From Polaribacter irgensii 23-P (GTDB lineage Bacteria > Bacteroidota > Bacteroidia > Flavobacteriales > Flavobacteriaceae), in assembly GCF_000153225.1 (NCBI RefSeq), contig NZ_CH724148.1, positions 1,058,640 through 1,122,639 of the forward strand: 64,000 nucleotides of DNA, read 5' to 3'. How positions within the stretch are numbered: position 1 is the stretch's first letter; every line of letters starts with the position of its first letter. Positions 1 through 8,899 of the stretch are shown piece by piece. The notes under the pieces are model-generated. The model was not told the DNA's origin, made no database searches, and worked only from the letters and a program-made list of their open reading frames with translations. The position numbers and the translations under genes were made by a program.

Positions 1-101
1 ATCATTTTCTACGAAAAATTAAGAAACAAAATTACATAAAATACTTGATTGTCATTGAGCGTTTTGTAACAAAATTGTAAATTCAACTTCTAACAAATAA
101 A

Positions 102-109
102 TACGTTTT
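102..109 (+). promoter_or_regulatory. Near-consensus -7 element (TACGTTTT)
   Basis: This is one base off the Bacteroidetes -7 consensus TAnnTTTG (final G is T). It ends 3 nt before the ATG of the Zn-ribbon gene. If used, that mRNA would have essentially no leader. Weak on its own; it fits the spacing of better matches elsewhere in the window. Confidence 0.35.
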
Positions 110-112
110 ACG

Positions 113-328
113 ATGAGTGATCAAATTAGAAATTATAGTTGCCCTAAATGTGATTCCAAAACCTATAAGTTGGGGGAGATGCGGGCTACTGGCGGAACCT
201 TGTCAAAAATTTTTGATATTCAAAATCAGAAGTTTACGAGTGTAACTTGTGAGCGCTGTAAGTACACCGAGTTTTATAAAACGAAAACGAGTGCAATTAG
301 CAATGTTTTTGATTTTTTTACGGGGTAG
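113..328 (+). CDS. Small zinc-ribbon protein
   Basis: A 71-residue protein with two CxxC knuckles, CPKC near residue 10 and CERC near residue 46. Together they form one zinc ribbon of the kind annotated as DUF2082 or 'nucleic-acid-binding Zn-ribbon protein'. The segment between the knuckles (GEMRATGGTLSKIFDIQNQ) is the family's usual basic/aromatic insert. It is likely cytosolic, with no signal peptide or membrane segment. It stands alone, with about 200 bp of non-coding DNA before the next gene. The role is unknown in the family; nucleic-acid binding is inference from the fold only. Confidence 0.8.
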   Translation: MSDQIRNYSCPKCDSKTYKLGEMRATGGTLSKIFDIQNQKFTSVTCERCKYTEFYKTKTSAISNVFDFFTG

Positions 329-517
329 TAGGTTTCCGTTTAAAAAAGTAGAAGTTGTCTCTCAATTTTAAGGGCTACAATCCCGCGAAAAGGATACGCA
401 TGTATCTGATATAAATGCGCATTTCAAAACGATTATTAAAGAAGGAGTAGTTGTTTTTAGAACTATTTATAGGCGTTAAAATTTTCTAAAAGCTTCTGTG
501 ATACTTATTTTTTATCG

Positions 518-525
518 TATTTTTG
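518..525 (+). promoter_or_regulatory. -7 promoter element TATTTTTG for the DUF2452 gene
   Basis: Perfect match to TAnnTTTG. Its last base is 7 nt upstream of the A of the ATG at 532. A TTG codon at 523 that would extend the gene lies inside this element, so the ATG is the credible start and the mRNA is probably leaderless. Confidence 0.65.
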
Positions 526-531
526 CAAAGT

Positions 532-960
532 ATGGAAGAGCAAGAAAAAAAACCAGATTTAGTCGTTTTTAATGAAGAAACACAGCGTTATGACGCGGCG
601 TTAAAACCTTACGGGACGTCTGCAAGTTCTCCTGTAATTAAGCCAACAAACACAGCTACTTGGACAGGTGATGGTGTGAGAAGGGTGAATAAAATTTTGA
701 AAGGAAAGTTTGACGAGGTAAAGAAAGAGTATGAAATGCTGATGGAAAAATTTCAGTACAACGACATGCTCTACAATGCCAAGTTTGGGTTTGAACCCAT
801 TATCGGAGAAACCTATCATTTGTATATAAATAAAAAGGAAGAATTATTCTTGTCCATTATTGATCCAGATCAATGGAATTTAGAGCATAGAGGGTCTTTT
901 AGATTAAATTCTGACAAAATGTGGGAAAAAATTGAGGAGCTTTCAAATAAAGAAGAATAG
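532..960 (+). CDS. DUF2452 family protein
   Basis: A 142-residue soluble protein of the DUF2452 type. It begins MEEQEKKPDLVVFNEETQRY and contains the family's GETYHLYINKKEE segment and the C-terminal SIIDPDQWN motif. A lysine/glutamate-rich helix at about residues 50-80 (KILKGKFDEVKKEYEML) connects the two halves. The start at ATG 532 is preferred over TTG 523 because the TTG sits within the -7 promoter element. The stop codon is directly followed by the ATG of folB, so the two form an operon. No biochemical function is established for this family. Confidence 0.8.
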   Translation: MEEQEKKPDLVVFNEETQRYDAALKPYGTSASSPVIKPTNTATWTGDGVRRVNKILKGKFDEVKKEYEMLMEKFQYNDMLYNAKFGFEPIIGETYHLYINKKEELFLSIIDPDQWNLEHRGSFRLNSDKMWEKIEELSNKEE

Positions 961-1317
961 ATGGGGATAATTCAAGTAAATAATATCAAGCTGTATGCAT
1001 TTCATGGATGCCTAGATGAAGAGGCCAAAATAGGAAGTGAATATCGGGTTGATGTGGAGGTAAAAGCGGATCTAAGAAAATCAGCAAAGAGTGATGAGTT
1101 GGCAGATACTGTCGATTATGTGCATCTAAATCACATTGTTAAAGAAGAAATGGCCATTCGATCTAAATTATTAGAAGAAGTTGCACAGCGTATATTAAAT
1201 CGGGTTTTTAAGGAAATAAGAAAAGTAAAAAGGGCCAAAGTTGCCGTATCAAAAATAAATCCACCCATTGGTGGAAATGTAGAAGAAGTGGTTATTATTC
1301 TTACAAAAAAGCGATAA
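961..1317 (+). CDS. folB: Dihydroneopterin aldolase
   Basis: A 118-residue FolB of full family length. The enzyme cleaves 7,8-dihydroneopterin to 6-hydroxymethyl-7,8-dihydropterin and glycolaldehyde in tetrahydrofolate synthesis. The N-terminus (NIKLYAFHGCLDEEAKIGSEY) carries the family's Y-x-x-H-G-x-x-x-E pattern, where the glutamate binds the pterin. The TVDYVHL motif near residue 56 and the ending SKINPPIGGNVEEV are both typical. The ATG follows the previous stop with no gap, so translation is probably coupled to the DUF2452 gene. Confidence 0.93.
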   Translation: MGIIQVNNIKLYAFHGCLDEEAKIGSEYRVDVEVKADLRKSAKSDELADTVDYVHLNHIVKEEMAIRSKLLEEVAQRILNRVFKEIRKVKRAKVAVSKINPPIGGNVEEVVIILTKKR

Positions 1318-1411
1318 GCGTAAAAAACACTTGGTATACTTGTAAATTTGTCTAAATTTGCAATCTTTAAATAACATGCAACAACAGCAGTATGTTATTT
1401 AAAATACAAAA

Positions 1412-1485
1412 GGTGTCTTGGCCGAGTGGCTAGGCAATGGTTTGCAAAACCATGTACAGCGGTTCGAATCCGCTAGACACCTCCA
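1412..1485 (+). tRNA. tRNA-Cys (GCA)
   Basis: Cloverleaf with acceptor stem GGTGTCT/AGACACC, discriminator T and encoded CCA (1483-1485). The anticodon stem ATGGT/ACCAT holds the loop TTGCAAA, giving anticodon GCA. The T arm contains GGTTCGAATCC. The U discriminator is the classic cysteine identity element. The gene is followed at once by an intrinsic terminator. Confidence 0.97.
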
Positions 1486-1518
1486 AAAACCTCAATCGAA
1501 AAGATTGAGGTTTTTTTT
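1485..1518 (+). terminator. Rho-independent terminator after tRNA-Cys
   Basis: Stem CCTCAATC (1490-1497) pairs with GATTGAGG (1503-1510) around a GAAAA loop. The stem is extended by the A run 1485-1489 against a T8 run (1511-1518). It begins on the last base of the tRNA CCA. Confidence 0.9.
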
Positions 1519-1659
1519 ATTCAGATTTGAGAGCTCCAAAAAAGAGCAGTCCTCTTGCGACTTTTAAAATATTAAGTTCTGATAAACACCAGATGTTAAA
1601 AGAGAATGTTTAGACTTTTATTAACAAAAAAGTGTCCTTTTTTCTGCATATTTGTCTCG

Positions 1660-2505
1660 ATGAAAATTTATCCAATAGAAACGGGGAACTTTAAGTTAGA
1701 TGGGGGTGCAATGTTTGGTGTGGTGCCGAAGACAATTTGGCAAAAAACAAACCCTGCAGATTCCAACAATCTAATAGACATGAGTATGCGATGCATGCTT
1801 ATAGAAGACGGAGAGCGTTTACTTTTAATAGACACGGGTTTGGGGGCCAAACAATCAGAAAAGTTTTTTGGTTACTACCATTTGTTTGGAAATTTTTCGC
1901 TGGACAACTCACTTGCAAAATTGGGCTTTCACAGAGAAGATATTACAGATGTTTTTTTAACGCATCTTCACTTTGATCATTGTGGAGGGGTTATCGAATG
2001 GAATGTGCAAAAAACAGTTTTACAGCCCGCTTTTAAAAATGCAAAATTTTGGTCTAATGAAGCGCATTGGGAATGGGCAACAATTCCAAATCCTAGAGAA
2101 AAGGCATCCTTCTTGAAAGAGAATATCAACCCTATAAAAGAAAGTGGACAGTTGCACTTTATTCAAACGGAGGCAATGGACCAAGTTGGTTTTGACGTGT
2201 TATTTATGGACGGTCACACAGAAAAACAAATGCTACCAAAGTTAAAGTATCAAGGCAAAACACTTGTTTTTATGGCAGATTTATTACCAACGGTGGGCCA
2301 CATTCCTTTACCTTATGTCATGGGGTACGATACGAGACCACTTTTAACAATTAAAGAAAAAGCTTCTTTTTTAGCGGAAGCCGCCACCCATAATTATTAC
2401 CTCTTTTTAGAACACGACGCACACAACGAAATTTGTACTGTAATGCATACAGAAAAAGGCGTTCGACTAAAAGATACTCATAGATTTACAGACATATTTA
2501 ATTAA
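1660..2505 (+). CDS. MBL-fold metallo-hydrolase (lactonase-like)
   Basis: A 281-residue metallo-beta-lactamase-fold hydrolase. The metal site motif THLHFDHCGG gives H102, H104, D106 and H107. Further ligands are likely in the DGHTE segment, the MADLLPTVGH segment and the late LEHDAHNE. The order and the N-terminal MCMLIEDGERLLLIDTGLG-like strand pair match the AttM/methyl-parathion-hydrolase branch of lactonases; the substrate cannot be read from sequence. I start it at ATG 1660 rather than an upstream in-frame codon at 1606, because a near-consensus -7 element (CATATTTG, 1647-1654) lies between them. The serine peptidase gene follows after 10 nt, suggesting an operon. Confidence 0.82.
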   Translation: MKIYPIETGNFKLDGGAMFGVVPKTIWQKTNPADSNNLIDMSMRCMLIEDGERLLLIDTGLGAKQSEKFFGYYHLFGNFSLDNSLAKLGFHREDITDVFLTHLHFDHCGGVIEWNVQKTVLQPAFKNAKFWSNEAHWEWATIPNPREKASFLKENINPIKESGQLHFIQTEAMDQVGFDVLFMDGHTEKQMLPKLKYQGKTLVFMADLLPTVGHIPLPYVMGYDTRPLLTIKEKASFLAEAATHNYYLFLEHDAHNEICTVMHTEKGVRLKDTHRFTDIFN

Positions 2506-2515
2506 GAAAATAGAA

Positions 2516-4213
2516 ATGAACGGATTAAAAACAATAGTTTATACAGCATTTGCTGGTATTATTTTGACAGGTTGTAGTGTAGCTATAAATACGATTCCAG
2601 TCCCAAATGGAAGCAATAATGTCCTGAATATTCCTGCAAAAAAAGGAATATTAACAGCGCTTGAGTTGCAGACTTGGAGCCATATGGATTTAGAAACAGA
2701 TTCTATTCCTGGGATGAGTATTGCAAAGGCATATCAATTCTTAGAAGGGAAAAAGGGAGTGACCGTTATTGTAGCAATTGCAGATTCTGGTGTTGATTTA
2801 GAGCACGAAGATTTAATTGGTGTGGCTTGGGAAAATCCAGGAGAAATTGCAGAAAATAACAAGGATGATGATAATAATGGGTATGTAGATGATGTGCGCG
2901 GTTGGAATTTCTTAGGAAATAAAGCAGGAGTTATGGTACATGCAGATCAATTAGAAATGACGCGAATTGTAAAGCAGGGAATGCTTCAATTTGGAGACAA
3001 AAAAGCAGCAGAAATTTCTGAGGCGAACAGAGTGCCATATGAAGCGTTTGTAAAGTTAAAAGAAAAATATACAAAATCAGTCAACGCACACACAACAGAA
3101 TTAGAGAATCTTCAAAAAACAGTAGCGAGAATTACTCAAATTGAAGAGAATTTTAAAGATGTAAAAGTGTTTCTTGGGGATGCCGAGATCACAGAGGAAG
3201 CTTTAAAAAGTGCACGTCCAGAAAGTGCGTTGCTAGCCGCTAAAATTGCAGATGTTGTGAACATGCTTAGCAAGGGAATGACAGAAGTAGCTATTATTGA
3301 CTATAAGAAGGAACTAATGACCTATATGGGTGCTAAAAAAGCTTCTAAAAGTTATGATTTAGAATTCAATGCACGCCAATCTTTAGGAGATGACTTATCT
3401 GATATTACAGATAAGATTTATGGAAACAATAATATAATTGGGGATCGTGATTTAGAGAGTCATGGAACACATGTCGCCGGAATTGTTGCGGCGTCTAGAA
3501 ATAATGGTAAAGGGGTAAATGGTGTTGCAGATCATGTAAAAATTATGGCGGTAAGAGTAGTGCCTGACGGAGATGAACACGATAAGGATGTTGCTCTAGG
3601 GATACGATACGCGGTGGATAACGGTGCAAAGGTGATCAATACTAGTTTTGGAAAAGCATATTCCCCAAATAAAAAGTGGGTGTATGATGCAATTATATAT
3701 GCAGCAAAAAAAGACGTACTGATCGTAAATGCGGCAGGAAACGATGGGAAAGATATTGATGTAGAAAGAACATTTCCAAATGATTCTGAAGATTCAATGC
3801 ATGAAATTTCTGACAATGTTTTGACTATTGGAGCGATGAGTTTGCATTACGATGAACAATTGCCTGCAACTTTTTCTAATTATGGAAAAGTAAATGTAGA
3901 TGTATTTGCTCCGGGCGTAGCTATTTATGCATCGTACCCAAACAACGCATATGCATCTATTAGTGGAACATCAATGGCAGCGCCTTCTACTGCAGGAGTG
4001 GCAGCTTTAGTGCGTTCGTATTATCCGATGCTTTCAGCAAGTCAAGTAAAACACATACTTATGAATTCTGGGATGAAAGTTAATTTTGAGGTTCTCAAAC
4101 CCGGAACTGAAGAAGCGCGCGTTCCTTTTTCAGACCTATCCGTTTCAGGTAGAGTTGTGAATGCCTACAATGCTTTGAAAATGGCAGATAGAATTGTAGC
4201 TGGAAAAAAATAA
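2516..4213 (+). CDS. S8 (subtilisin-like) serine peptidase, lipoprotein
   Basis: A 565-residue peptidase anchored by a lipoprotein signal (IILTGC, acylated Cys20). The catalytic triad is complete: D90 in IADSGVD, H316 in SHGTHVAG and S486 in SGTSMAAP. D90 and H316 are separated by about 226 residues, against about 32 in classical subtilisin. The insert (about residues 130-310) is highly charged and predicted mostly helical. An FNYGKVNVDVFAPG segment before the Ser motif is typical of the family. Export to the periplasm or outer-membrane face is expected. It sits between an MBL hydrolase and an M1 aminopeptidase, so a role in exported peptide turnover is plausible. Confidence 0.9.
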   Translation: MNGLKTIVYTAFAGIILTGCSVAINTIPVPNGSNNVLNIPAKKGILTALELQTWSHMDLETDSIPGMSIAKAYQFLEGKKGVTVIVAIADSGVDLEHEDLIGVAWENPGEIAENNKDDDNNGYVDDVRGWNFLGNKAGVMVHADQLEMTRIVKQGMLQFGDKKAAEISEANRVPYEAFVKLKEKYTKSVNAHTTELENLQKTVARITQIEENFKDVKVFLGDAEITEEALKSARPESALLAAKIADVVNMLSKGMTEVAIIDYKKELMTYMGAKKASKSYDLEFNARQSLGDDLSDITDKIYGNNNIIGDRDLESHGTHVAGIVAASRNNGKGVNGVADHVKIMAVRVVPDGDEHDKDVALGIRYAVDNGAKVINTSFGKAYSPNKKWVYDAIIYAAKKDVLIVNAAGNDGKDIDVERTFPNDSEDSMHEISDNVLTIGAMSLHYDEQLPATFSNYGKVNVDVFAPGVAIYASYPNNAYASISGTSMAAPSTAGVAALVRSYYPMLSASQVKHILMNSGMKVNFEVLKPGTEEARVPFSDLSVSGRVVNAYNALKMADRIVAGKK

Positions 4214-4266
4214 TAGGTTACAATCCCTAGGGGATTCTCAAATTTAAATTTTAATCAACAAACACT

Positions 4267-6108
4267 ATGAAAAAACTCTTAATTTTTATTTTTACAATTG
4301 CATTGACAACTTCTTGCGTTCAGGTAAAGGAAGCTGCCGCTCGGCAAACAAATGTGGCTACTAACACTACATATTGGCAGCAGCACATTTCCTATGCAAT
4401 GGATATCGATGTTGCTGTAGAAAAGCACCAATACAAGGGAACACAGCAAGTAGTATACACAAATAATTCGCCAGATGAGTTGACAAAAGTATACTATCAT
4501 TTGTATTTTAATGCCTTCCAGCCAGGTTCTCAAATGGATGTAAGATCTTTAAATATTATCGATCCAGATGCCAGAGTTCGGGATAGAATTAGCAAGTTAA
4601 ATGCGGATGAAATAGGGTATATAAAGGTAAATTCACTAAAACAAAACGGTGCTGCAGTCTTTTACGAAACCGTAGGGACTATTTTAGAAGTTACCTTGAA
4701 TACACCGGTTAAAGCGGGTGAAAGTGTGACTTTTGATATGCTTTTTGACGCGCAAATTCCGTTGCAAATTAGAAGATCAGGAAGAGATAATAAAGAAGGT
4801 GTTGCCTTGTCGATGGCACAATGGTATCCTAAAATGGCAGAATATGATTTTGAGGGTTGGCATACACCTCCTTATATCGCAAGAGAGTTCCATGGAGTGT
4901 GGGGTGATTTTGACGTAAAAATTTCAATTGATAAAGAGTATGTTCTCGGAGGTACAGGGTATTTGCAAAACCCGCAAGAAATAGGACATGGTTACGAAGA
5001 CGTTTCAAAAGCGCTAAACATTCCAAATACAGAAAAGCTAACTTGGTATTTTAAAGCACCCAACGTGCACGATTTTATGTGGGCAGCGGATCCTAATTAT
5101 CAGCATGATATTTTAACAACAGCAACTGGAATTGATTTACATTTTTTATATAAGAAAGATCTAGCAGTAAAATTTTTACAGAATTGGAAAGATTTACAAT
5201 CTAAAACAGCAGATTTAATGACCTACTATTCAGCGCATGTTGGAGCGTATCCATATAAGCAATACTCTGTAATTCAGGGAGGAGATGGCGGAATGGAATA
5301 TGCAATGGCTACTTTAATTACTGGTGAACGAAAGTTTGGGAGTCTCTTTGGCGTAACAGCCCATGAAATGGCGCATACGTGGTTTCAGTTTTTACTAGCT
5401 TCTAATGAAAGCAAACATCCCTGGATGGATGAAGGCTTTACTTCTTATATTTCGAACAAAGCAGAAAATTTAATTTTGGAGGAAGGAAGAGAAAACCCAC
5501 ATGCAGGTTCTTACAAAGGGTATAATTATGTAGTAAAGAACAACATGGAAGAGCCGCTTACAACACACGCAGATCGTTATAAAACGAACACGGCATACAG
5601 CATCGCGAGCTATTCGAAAGGAAATATTTTCTTGTCACAATTAGAATATGTTATCGGTGCGCAGAACGTTGCAAAGGGACTTAAAAAGTATTTTACAGAT
5701 TTTAGTTTTAAGCATCCCACACCAAATGACATCAAACGGTCTATGGAAAAAGTGTCTGGAATTCATTTGGATTGGTACTTGAACGAGTGGACACAGACAA
5801 CCCATACAATAGACTACGGAGTTAAATCGGTGGAAGGAAAAGAAATTACCATCGAAAGAGTTGGGGCAATGCCCATGCCTATAGACTTGGAGGTAACCTA
5901 TACCGATGGTTCTATAGAAAACTTTAATATTCCGCTGCGAATGATGAGAGGTAATAAGCCAACATCTGCAACTATTATTGAAGATTGGGGCTGGGCATAT
6001 CCTATTTATTCTTTTACGGCTGCAAAGTTAGTACAGTCTGTAACAATAGATAAAAGCAATTTAATGGCAGATATCAATAGTGAGAATAATCGTTTAGAGG
6101 TAAAGTAA
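4267..6108 (+). CDS. M1 family aminopeptidase, lipoprotein
   Basis: A 613-residue zinc aminopeptidase with a lipoprotein signal peptide (ALTTSC). The gluzincin site is intact: HEMAH at 366-370 and the third ligand E389, exactly 18 residues later in WMDEGFTSY. The exopeptidase motif appears as GGMEYAM just upstream, a variant of the classical GxMEN. The N-terminal domain is the usual beta-sandwich. It removes N-terminal amino acids from peptides in the periplasm or at the surface. The gene follows the S8 peptidase by 53 bp and ends at a bidirectional terminator. Confidence 0.9.
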   Translation: MKKLLIFIFTIALTTSCVQVKEAAARQTNVATNTTYWQQHISYAMDIDVAVEKHQYKGTQQVVYTNNSPDELTKVYYHLYFNAFQPGSQMDVRSLNIIDPDARVRDRISKLNADEIGYIKVNSLKQNGAAVFYETVGTILEVTLNTPVKAGESVTFDMLFDAQIPLQIRRSGRDNKEGVALSMAQWYPKMAEYDFEGWHTPPYIAREFHGVWGDFDVKISIDKEYVLGGTGYLQNPQEIGHGYEDVSKALNIPNTEKLTWYFKAPNVHDFMWAADPNYQHDILTTATGIDLHFLYKKDLAVKFLQNWKDLQSKTADLMTYYSAHVGAYPYKQYSVIQGGDGGMEYAMATLITGERKFGSLFGVTAHEMAHTWFQFLLASNESKHPWMDEGFTSYISNKAENLILEEGRENPHAGSYKGYNYVVKNNMEEPLTTHADRYKTNTAYSIASYSKGNIFLSQLEYVIGAQNVAKGLKKYFTDFSFKHPTPNDIKRSMEKVSGIHLDWYLNEWTQTTHTIDYGVKSVEGKEITIERVGAMPMPIDLEVTYTDGSIENFNIPLRMMRGNKPTSATIIEDWGWAYPIYSFTAAKLVQSVTIDKSNLMADINSENNRLEVK

Positions 6109-6120
6109 TTTTTTATCAAC

Positions 6121-6157
6121 AAAAAAAACCACAAATTTGACATCTGTGGTTTTTTTT
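6121..6157. terminator. Bidirectional intrinsic terminator
   Basis: A perfect 13-bp inverted repeat: eight A then CCACA (6121-6133) against TGTGG then eight T (6145-6157), with an 11-nt loop. It serves the plus-strand aminopeptidase gene and the convergent minus-strand LysE gene. Confidence 0.9.
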
Positions 6158-6168
6158 GTGCTTTGTAT

Positions 6169-6834
6169 TTATTGAATAAGCGATTCTATGCGTTCGTTCG
6201 GTATAAAACCTTTTAACATCAAGAAAACTCCACAGACAATCAAAATGACGCCCATGATTTTTTTTACTCTATGGATTACAGGGGCTGTTAATTTATTTTT
6301 AAGCTGCTTTGCAAGAAAAATTTTCCCGAGATCTGTGATGAAATAGCTTAATAAAACAACTCCAAAATACCAGAAAATAGCACTTTGATTCATTTTTAAA
6401 GTGGGGCCAATGACCAATACTGTTCCAAGCCAAAAAGCCAAGACCCCCACATTTATAAAATTTAAAAAGAATCCTTTAAAAAAAAGTTTTAAATAATTAT
6501 TTTTTAAAGGAACCTCAATGCTTCGAGCAGAAGCCAATGCTTCCTTTTTGTTTTCTTTTTCTAGGTAGGTGATCAGTCCATATATAATTAAAACGAGCCC
6601 TCCTATAAAATATAAGCGAGGATCGTCTTTGATTTTTTCTAACAAAGACCGACTGCCGTAGTACGCAATTAAAATAAAAGATAAGTCCCCTAAAAGAACA
6701 CCCAAATCGAACACAATTGCCGCCCTTGCTCCTTTTAAAATACTAGTTTGTATGAGCATAAAAAAAACGGGCCCAATCATGAAAGCCATGAAAAAGCCAA
6801 TTAAAAATGCATTTTTAAAATCATAAATATCCAT
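6169..6834 (-). CDS. LysE family transporter
   Basis: A 221-residue polytopic membrane protein with about six hydrophobic helices. The family's N-terminal signature is present (FLIGFFMAFMIGPVFFMLI). LysE/RhtB proteins export amino acids or related small metabolites across the inner membrane; the substrate is unknown here. The central loop is lysine-rich and short. The ATG lies 5 nt downstream of a perfect -7 element, so it has its own promoter and probably a leaderless message. Confidence 0.88.
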   Translation of the reverse strand: MDIYDFKNAFLIGFFMAFMIGPVFFMLIQTSILKGARAAIVFDLGVLLGDLSFILIAYYGSRSLLEKIKDDPRLYFIGGLVLIIYGLITYLEKENKKEALASARSIEVPLKNNYLKLFFKGFFLNFINVGVLAFWLGTVLVIGPTLKMNQSAIFWYFGVVLLSYFITDLGKIFLAKQLKNKLTAPVIHRVKKIMGVILIVCGVFLMLKGFIPNERIESLIQ

Positions 6835-6839
6835 AGTCG

Positions 6840-6847
6840 CAAAAATA
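6840..6847 (-). promoter_or_regulatory. -7 element TATTTTTG (minus strand) for the LysE gene
   Basis: On the plus strand this reads CAAAAATA. Perfect TAnnTTTG match with only 5 nt between it and the ATG at 6834, a leaderless arrangement. Confidence 0.6.
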
Positions 6848-6854
6848 CGGAAAT

Positions 6855-7901
6855 TTATACGTCATCAAAATCAATTGTGAGTTTAGCAGTTATTGGGTGT
6901 GCTTGGCAGGTTAAGATAAGACCATCTTCAATCTCACTATCTGTCAAAATAGAATTTTTGACCATGACTGCTTTTCCTTCTGTAACTTTTGCCAAACAAG
7001 AGCTACAAACACCGCCTTGACAAGAATACGGAGCATCAATATTATTCCGCAAGTTTGCTGCTAATATATCGTCTGTTTGCTCCATTGTAAAAGTATGGAC
7101 TTCGTCATCTAGTAGCACGGTAACTTCAGTAGTTCCCTCTTTTACTTGGGCAACCTTATCGGTGTCTACAGTTGCTGTAAATAACTCAAAATGAATCTTT
7201 TCTTTTGGGATTTTATTACTTTCTAAAGCCTTAGAAACATTTTTGATCATTTCTTCTGGACCACATAAAAAGGCAGCTTCAAAAGAGGTCTCTTTATACA
7301 TGTTTTTTACGAAATAGTTGGTCACGTTCCCATCGATTCTTCCGCGTAAACTGTTAATAACTTCCGATCGGCTGTAGATGTAATGTAGTTTAAAACGTTC
7401 AGAATACGTTTCTTTTAAATTGTTTAATTCTTCAAAAAAGATAGTATCTGGAACTGATTTGTTACCATACACTAGGGTAAATGTAGCAGTGGTATCTGTA
7501 TTTAATGTCGTTTTCAACATCGATAAAATTGGAGTAATTCCAGAACCAGCAGCAAAACCTATATAGTTTTTATGTGCTTCAGGTTGTAATAAAAAACGCC
7601 CTGCTGGAGCTGCAATTTCTATGGTATCTCCTACTTTTAATTCGGAGACTACATAACTAGAGAAAATGCCTTTTTCTACTTTTTTAATCGCAACTCTAAG
7701 CTCACCGCTTTCTGGTGTCGAGCAAATAGAATAGGCTCTTCTAACCATTTCATCATTTATTTTTTGCTGCAATGTAATATATTGCCCAGAAATGAAGTTA
7801 AATGTTGCTTTTAAGCTTTCAGGAATGTTAAATACTACAGAAACCGCATCTGCGGCCTCTTGTTTTATTTCTTGTATGTGTACTTTATAAAATTCTGCCA
7901 T
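6855..7901 (-). CDS. PaaE-like ferredoxin reductase (FAD, NAD(P)H, 2Fe-2S)
   Basis: A 348-residue three-domain reductase. The FAD domain has RAYSIC (residues 55-60). The NAD(P)H domain has FAAGSGITP (about 116-124) and the late CGPEEMI. The C-terminal plant-type ferredoxin domain has cysteines C294, C299, C302 and C332. This is the layout of PaaE, the reductase of phenylacetyl-CoA epoxidase, but flavobacteria often carry it without the other paa genes, and none are visible here. It may supply electrons to another oxygenase or desaturase. The asd gene is 8 nt upstream on the same strand, so they are likely co-transcribed. Confidence 0.87.
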   Translation of the reverse strand: MAEFYKVHIQEIKQEAADAVSVVFNIPESLKATFNFISGQYITLQQKINDEMVRRAYSICSTPESGELRVAIKKVEKGIFSSYVVSELKVGDTIEIAAPAGRFLLQPEAHKNYIGFAAGSGITPILSMLKTTLNTDTTATFTLVYGNKSVPDTIFFEELNNLKETYSERFKLHYIYSRSEVINSLRGRIDGNVTNYFVKNMYKETSFEAAFLCGPEEMIKNVSKALESNKIPKEKIHFELFTATVDTDKVAQVKEGTTEVTVLLDDEVHTFTMEQTDDILAANLRNNIDAPYSCQGGVCSSCLAKVTEGKAVMVKNSILTDSEIEDGLILTCQAHPITAKLTIDFDDV

Positions 7902-7909
7902 GAATATAA

Positions 7910-8899
7910 TTAGACTAAATTGTTAGCGATCAAATATTCAGCTATTTGAACGGTGTTGGTTGCAGCGCCTTTTCTTAGGTTGTCTGCAACTATCCACAAA
8001 TTTAAGGTATTTTCTTGAGATTCATCCCTTCTAATTCGACCAACGAACACTTCATCTTTGTCAAATGCAGTAATTGGCATTGGATACAGGTTATTTGCCA
8101 AATCATCTTGGACAATTATTCCAGGAGTATCCGTTAGAATTTGACGTATTTCTTTGAGGTCAAAGTCATTTTCAAACTGTACGTTAACAGCCTCAGAGTG
8201 GCCTCCAGCAGTAGGAATTCTTACGGCAGTGGCGGTCACAGAAAAAGAGGAATCACGCAAAATTTTCTTCGGTTCTTTTACCAATTTCATTTCTTCTTTG
8301 GTGTATCCGTTTTCTAAGAAAACATCACAGTGGGGTAAGGCATTTCTTCCAATTTTATATGGATATGCCATTTCTCCGTCAATACCTGCTTCTTCATTAT
8401 CTAGTTGCTTAATTGCTTTTACACCGGTTCCAGAGACAGATTGGTACGTAGAAATAACAACACGTTTCATTTTATATTTTAGATGCAACGGAGCTAAGGC
8501 CATTACCAATTGTATGGTAGAGCAATTTGGATTTGCAATAATTTTATCCGCTTTGGTTAAGACATCTCCATTAATTTCGGGAACTACTAATTTTTTTGTC
8601 GGGTCCATTCTCCAAGCAGAAGAATTATCGATTACTGTGGTGCCCACTGCAGCAAATTTTGGTGCCCATTCTAAAGAAGTGTCTCCCCCTGCAGAAAACA
8701 GCGCAATATCCGGCTTCATTTCCAAAGCATCTGCGAGCGTAACAACAGTATATTCTTTTCCTTTGTACGCTAACTTTTTACCCGCAGACCTTTCAGAAGC
8801 AACAGGGATAAGCACCGTTATCGGTAAATTACGCTCTTCTAAAACTCTCAACATGACCGTTCCAACCATTCCAGTTACCCCAATTACAGCTATTTTCAT
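7910..8899 (-). CDS. asd: Aspartate-semialdehyde dehydrogenase
   Basis: A 329-residue enzyme of usual length. It reduces aspartyl-4-phosphate to aspartate semialdehyde for lysine, diaminopimelate, threonine and methionine synthesis. Evidence is the N-terminal NADP-binding VIGVTGMVGTVMLRVL, the active-site cysteine C126 in NPNCSTIQ, and the later GGHSEAVNVQ and VGRIRRD segments. A sub-consensus -7 element (CATCTTTG) lies upstream at about 8917-8924. It probably heads the transcript that continues into the PaaE-like reductase. Confidence 0.95.
   Translation of the reverse strand: MKIAVIGVTGMVGTVMLRVLEERNLPITVLIPVASERSAGKKLAYKGKEYTVVTLADALEMKPDIALFSAGGDTSLEWAPKFAAVGTTVIDNSSAWRMDPTKKLVVPEINGDVLTKADKIIANPNCSTIQLVMALAPLHLKYKMKRVVISTYQSVSGTGVKAIKQLDNEEAGIDGEMAYPYKIGRNALPHCDVFLENGYTKEEMKLVKEPKKILRDSSFSVTATAVRIPTAGGHSEAVNVQFENDFDLKEIRQILTDTPGIIVQDDLANNLYPMPITAFDKDEVFVGRIRRDESQENTLNLWIVADNLRKGAATNTVQIAEYLIANNLV

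Noticed and set aside
330-522. Open stretch of about 34 codons (EKDTHVSDINAHFKTIIKEG) before the DUF2452 gene
   Set aside because: No start codon, no recognised family and no supporting second fragment; left as unexplained non-coding sequence.
523-531. N-terminal extension of the DUF2452 protein from TTG
   Set aside because: The TTG is part of a perfect -7 promoter element, so it is unlikely to be transcribed.
6855-7901. Assignment of the reductase to a full phenylacetate degradation pathway
   Set aside because: No other paa genes are in the window; similarity covers a broad reductase family.
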